Assembly: GCA_016788805.1 (NCBI GenBank)
Contig: JAEUSE010000049.1
Coordinates: forward strand, 1 to 7,012
Source: Candidatus Doudnabacteria bacterium
GTDB lineage: Bacteria; Patescibacteriota; Doudnabacteria; UBA920
Length of the DNA: 7,012 nt
Direction: 5' to 3'
In this document: piece after piece, positions 6,436-7,012 of the stretch
Numbering within the stretch: position 1 is the stretch's first letter
How the letters are laid out: every line of letters begins with the position of its first letter
The notes under the pieces: model-generated
What the model was told of the DNA's origin: nothing
What the model saw: the letters and a program-made list of their open reading frames with translations, nothing else
Databases searched by the model: none
Made by a program: the position numbers and the translations under genes

Positions 6436-6657
6436 ATGGATCAAAAACTAGAAAAGGTTATCTATTTAATTACTGCTTCTGATTTAGATCAAACCATTAA
6501 AGACATTCTTATTAGAGATTTAATGTCTGAAGGTTTGACCGACTTTTTGCGTGAGCAAATTAAAGCCTATTGTTTAGATACACTTAGAAAGATGGACGTA
6601 ACCAGCGAAGAAGCGAAGAAGATTTTGGAAGAAAATCCTTTACCGCAGACCGCATAA
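6436..6657 (+). CDS. Small helical hypothetical protein (73 aa)
   Basis: Starts MDQKLEKVIYLITASDLDQ. The sequence reads as two or three amphipathic helices rich in Leu, Ile, Lys, Asp and Glu, with a single Cys (46), no membrane segment and a Pro-containing tail. Function not recognised; no known motif seen. GGGGAA at 6420-6425 sits 10 bases before the ATG, within the end of the preceding small gene, suggesting translational coupling. Composition differs from the neighbours: about 34% G+C by count (76 of 222 bases), with many TTA and AGA codons, against roughly half G+C in the other genes. The stop codon is built into the stem of the intrinsic terminator, so this is the last gene of the nfo transcript. 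Confidence 0.75.
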   Translation: MDQKLEKVIYLITASDLDQTIKDILIRDLMSEGLTDFLREQIKAYCLDTLRKMDVTSEEAKKILEENPLPQTA

Positions 6658-6678
6658 ACCGGCAAGTGCCGGTTTTTT
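6656..6678 (+). terminator. Intrinsic terminator after the 73-aa gene
   Basis: An 8-bp stem (AAACCGGC / GCCGGTTT) around an AAGT loop is followed by more T residues, six T in a row counting those in the stem. It overlaps the TAA stop and ends the presumed nfo operon before the next promoter. It works best on the plus strand; the minus-strand T-run is short. Confidence 0.9.
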
Positions 6679-6683
6679 ATTGG

Positions 6684-6712
6684 ATGACAGAGTGTGTTTG
6701 GGAGAGTATACT
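6684..6712 (+). promoter_or_regulatory. Strong promoter for the AI-2E-family gene
   Basis: ATGACA (6684-6689, five of six), exactly 17 bases, then TATACT (6707-6712, five of six). This is the best sigma-70-type promoter in the window and lies just after the terminator. Initiation is expected about 7 bases past the -10, at 6719, which is the A of the start codon, implying a leaderless or nearly leaderless mRNA. Confidence 0.65.
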
Positions 6713-6718
6713 GTTAGT

Positions 6719-7012
6719 ATGAAATTTACAGATTTAGAGTATTCGACACGGGTTATTTTGAAGGTGGTGTTGGTTGTACTCACGCTGGCCTTTTTGTGGG
6801 TGATTCGGGATATACTCGTTATTTTGTTATTGGCTATTGTGTTTGCCTCCGCCATGGATCCCTTGGCAGACTATTTGCACAAACGGAAAATACCCCGAGG
6901 GGTGAGCGTTATGGCGCTATATGTCGTGGTGCTAGGAATTGCCGGTTTGGTTATCTCATCCATCATACCGGCGGTAGTAGACCAGTTTAAGCTCTTGGTG
7001 CAAAACTTCCCA
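6719..7012 (+). CDS. AI-2E family (PerM/UPF0118) membrane protein, N-terminal part, cut by window end
   Basis: 98 codons from ATG 6719 run open to the window edge. They encode hydrophobic segments at about 12-29, 31-46 and 64-87, separated by the family-typical stretch A-S-A-M-D-P-L-A-D-Y-L with K-I-P-R-G-V-S following (43-63), then IPAVVDQF leading into the expected extracytoplasmic region. Full-length relatives have around 330-380 residues and several membrane spans; they are annotated as AI-2 exporters or as permeases, including ion antiporters, so the transported substrate cannot be assigned. GGAGAG at 6701-6706 could be a ribosome site at 12 bases, but it lies inside the promoter spacer and would be missing from a transcript starting near 6719. 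Other in-frame starts (TTG/GTG from codon 14) would cut into the first membrane span. Confidence 0.85.
   Translation, partial: MKFTDLEYSTRVILKVVLVVLTLAFLWVIRDILVILLLAIVFASAMDPLADYLHKRKIPRGVSVMALYVVVLGIAGLVISSIIPAVVDQFKLLVQNFP

Noticed and set aside
6310..6657. Toxin-antitoxin pair
   Set aside because: The small size and tandem order are suggestive, but neither product shows a known toxin, antitoxin or DNA-binding motif.
6796..6990. 64-codon plus-strand frame near the window end
   Set aside because: It overlaps, in another frame, the open frame from 6719, which has the AI-2E family pattern and continues to the edge.

Overview
The window looks like ordinary chromosomal DNA of a small-genome, uncultivated-type bacterium, most likely a member of the Candidatus Patescibacteria (CPR). 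This is an inference. It rests on the single-chain bacterial/archaeal-type glycyl-tRNA synthetase, the mix of informational and repair genes with lone metabolic enzymes, tiny hypothetical genes, patchy Shine-Dalgarno sites, and a single-pass Cys/His-rich surface protein of a kind I associate with such genomes. The standard genetic code fits: all complete reading frames are intact with TGA unassigned, and the eight visible stops are seven TAA and one TAG. Base composition is near 50% G+C except for an AT-rich small gene at 6436-6657.

Layout. 35-2051 (+): glycyl-tRNA synthetase followed at 37 bp by a CYTH-domain protein with a good ribosome site, probably one operon. 2053-2925 (-): a convergent gene one base away, encoding a membrane-anchored protein with 14 cysteines arranged in tandem C-x-HG-type repeats, with no assigned function. 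2926-3000: a divergent promoter region. 3001-4278 (+): an M16 zinc peptidase with intact catalytic residues. 4279-4395: a gap filled with CAGAT/ATCTG words folding into an 18-bp hairpin. 4396-5277 (+): a class IV PLP aminotransferase, IlvE-like but lacking the usual FEG-x-R substrate signature. 5399-6286 (+): endonuclease IV, followed by a 39-codon reading frame and a 73-codon AT-rich gene, closed by a clear intrinsic terminator at 6656-6678. 6719-7012 (+): the N-terminus of an AI-2E-family (PerM-like) membrane protein, cut by the window end, with a strong promoter whose predicted start point falls on the ATG itself.

The genes do not form one pathway. They group into short transcription units: translation (glyS-CYTH), envelope/proteolysis (Cys-repeat protein and divergent M16 peptidase), amino-acid metabolism, and DNA repair with two small unknown genes. 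I see no tRNA, rRNA, CRISPR array, insertion sequence or phage gene. The most interesting items are the Cys/His repeat protein, the intergenic repeat/hairpin block, the GlyRS that has lost its zinc cysteines, and the two small genes behind nfo.
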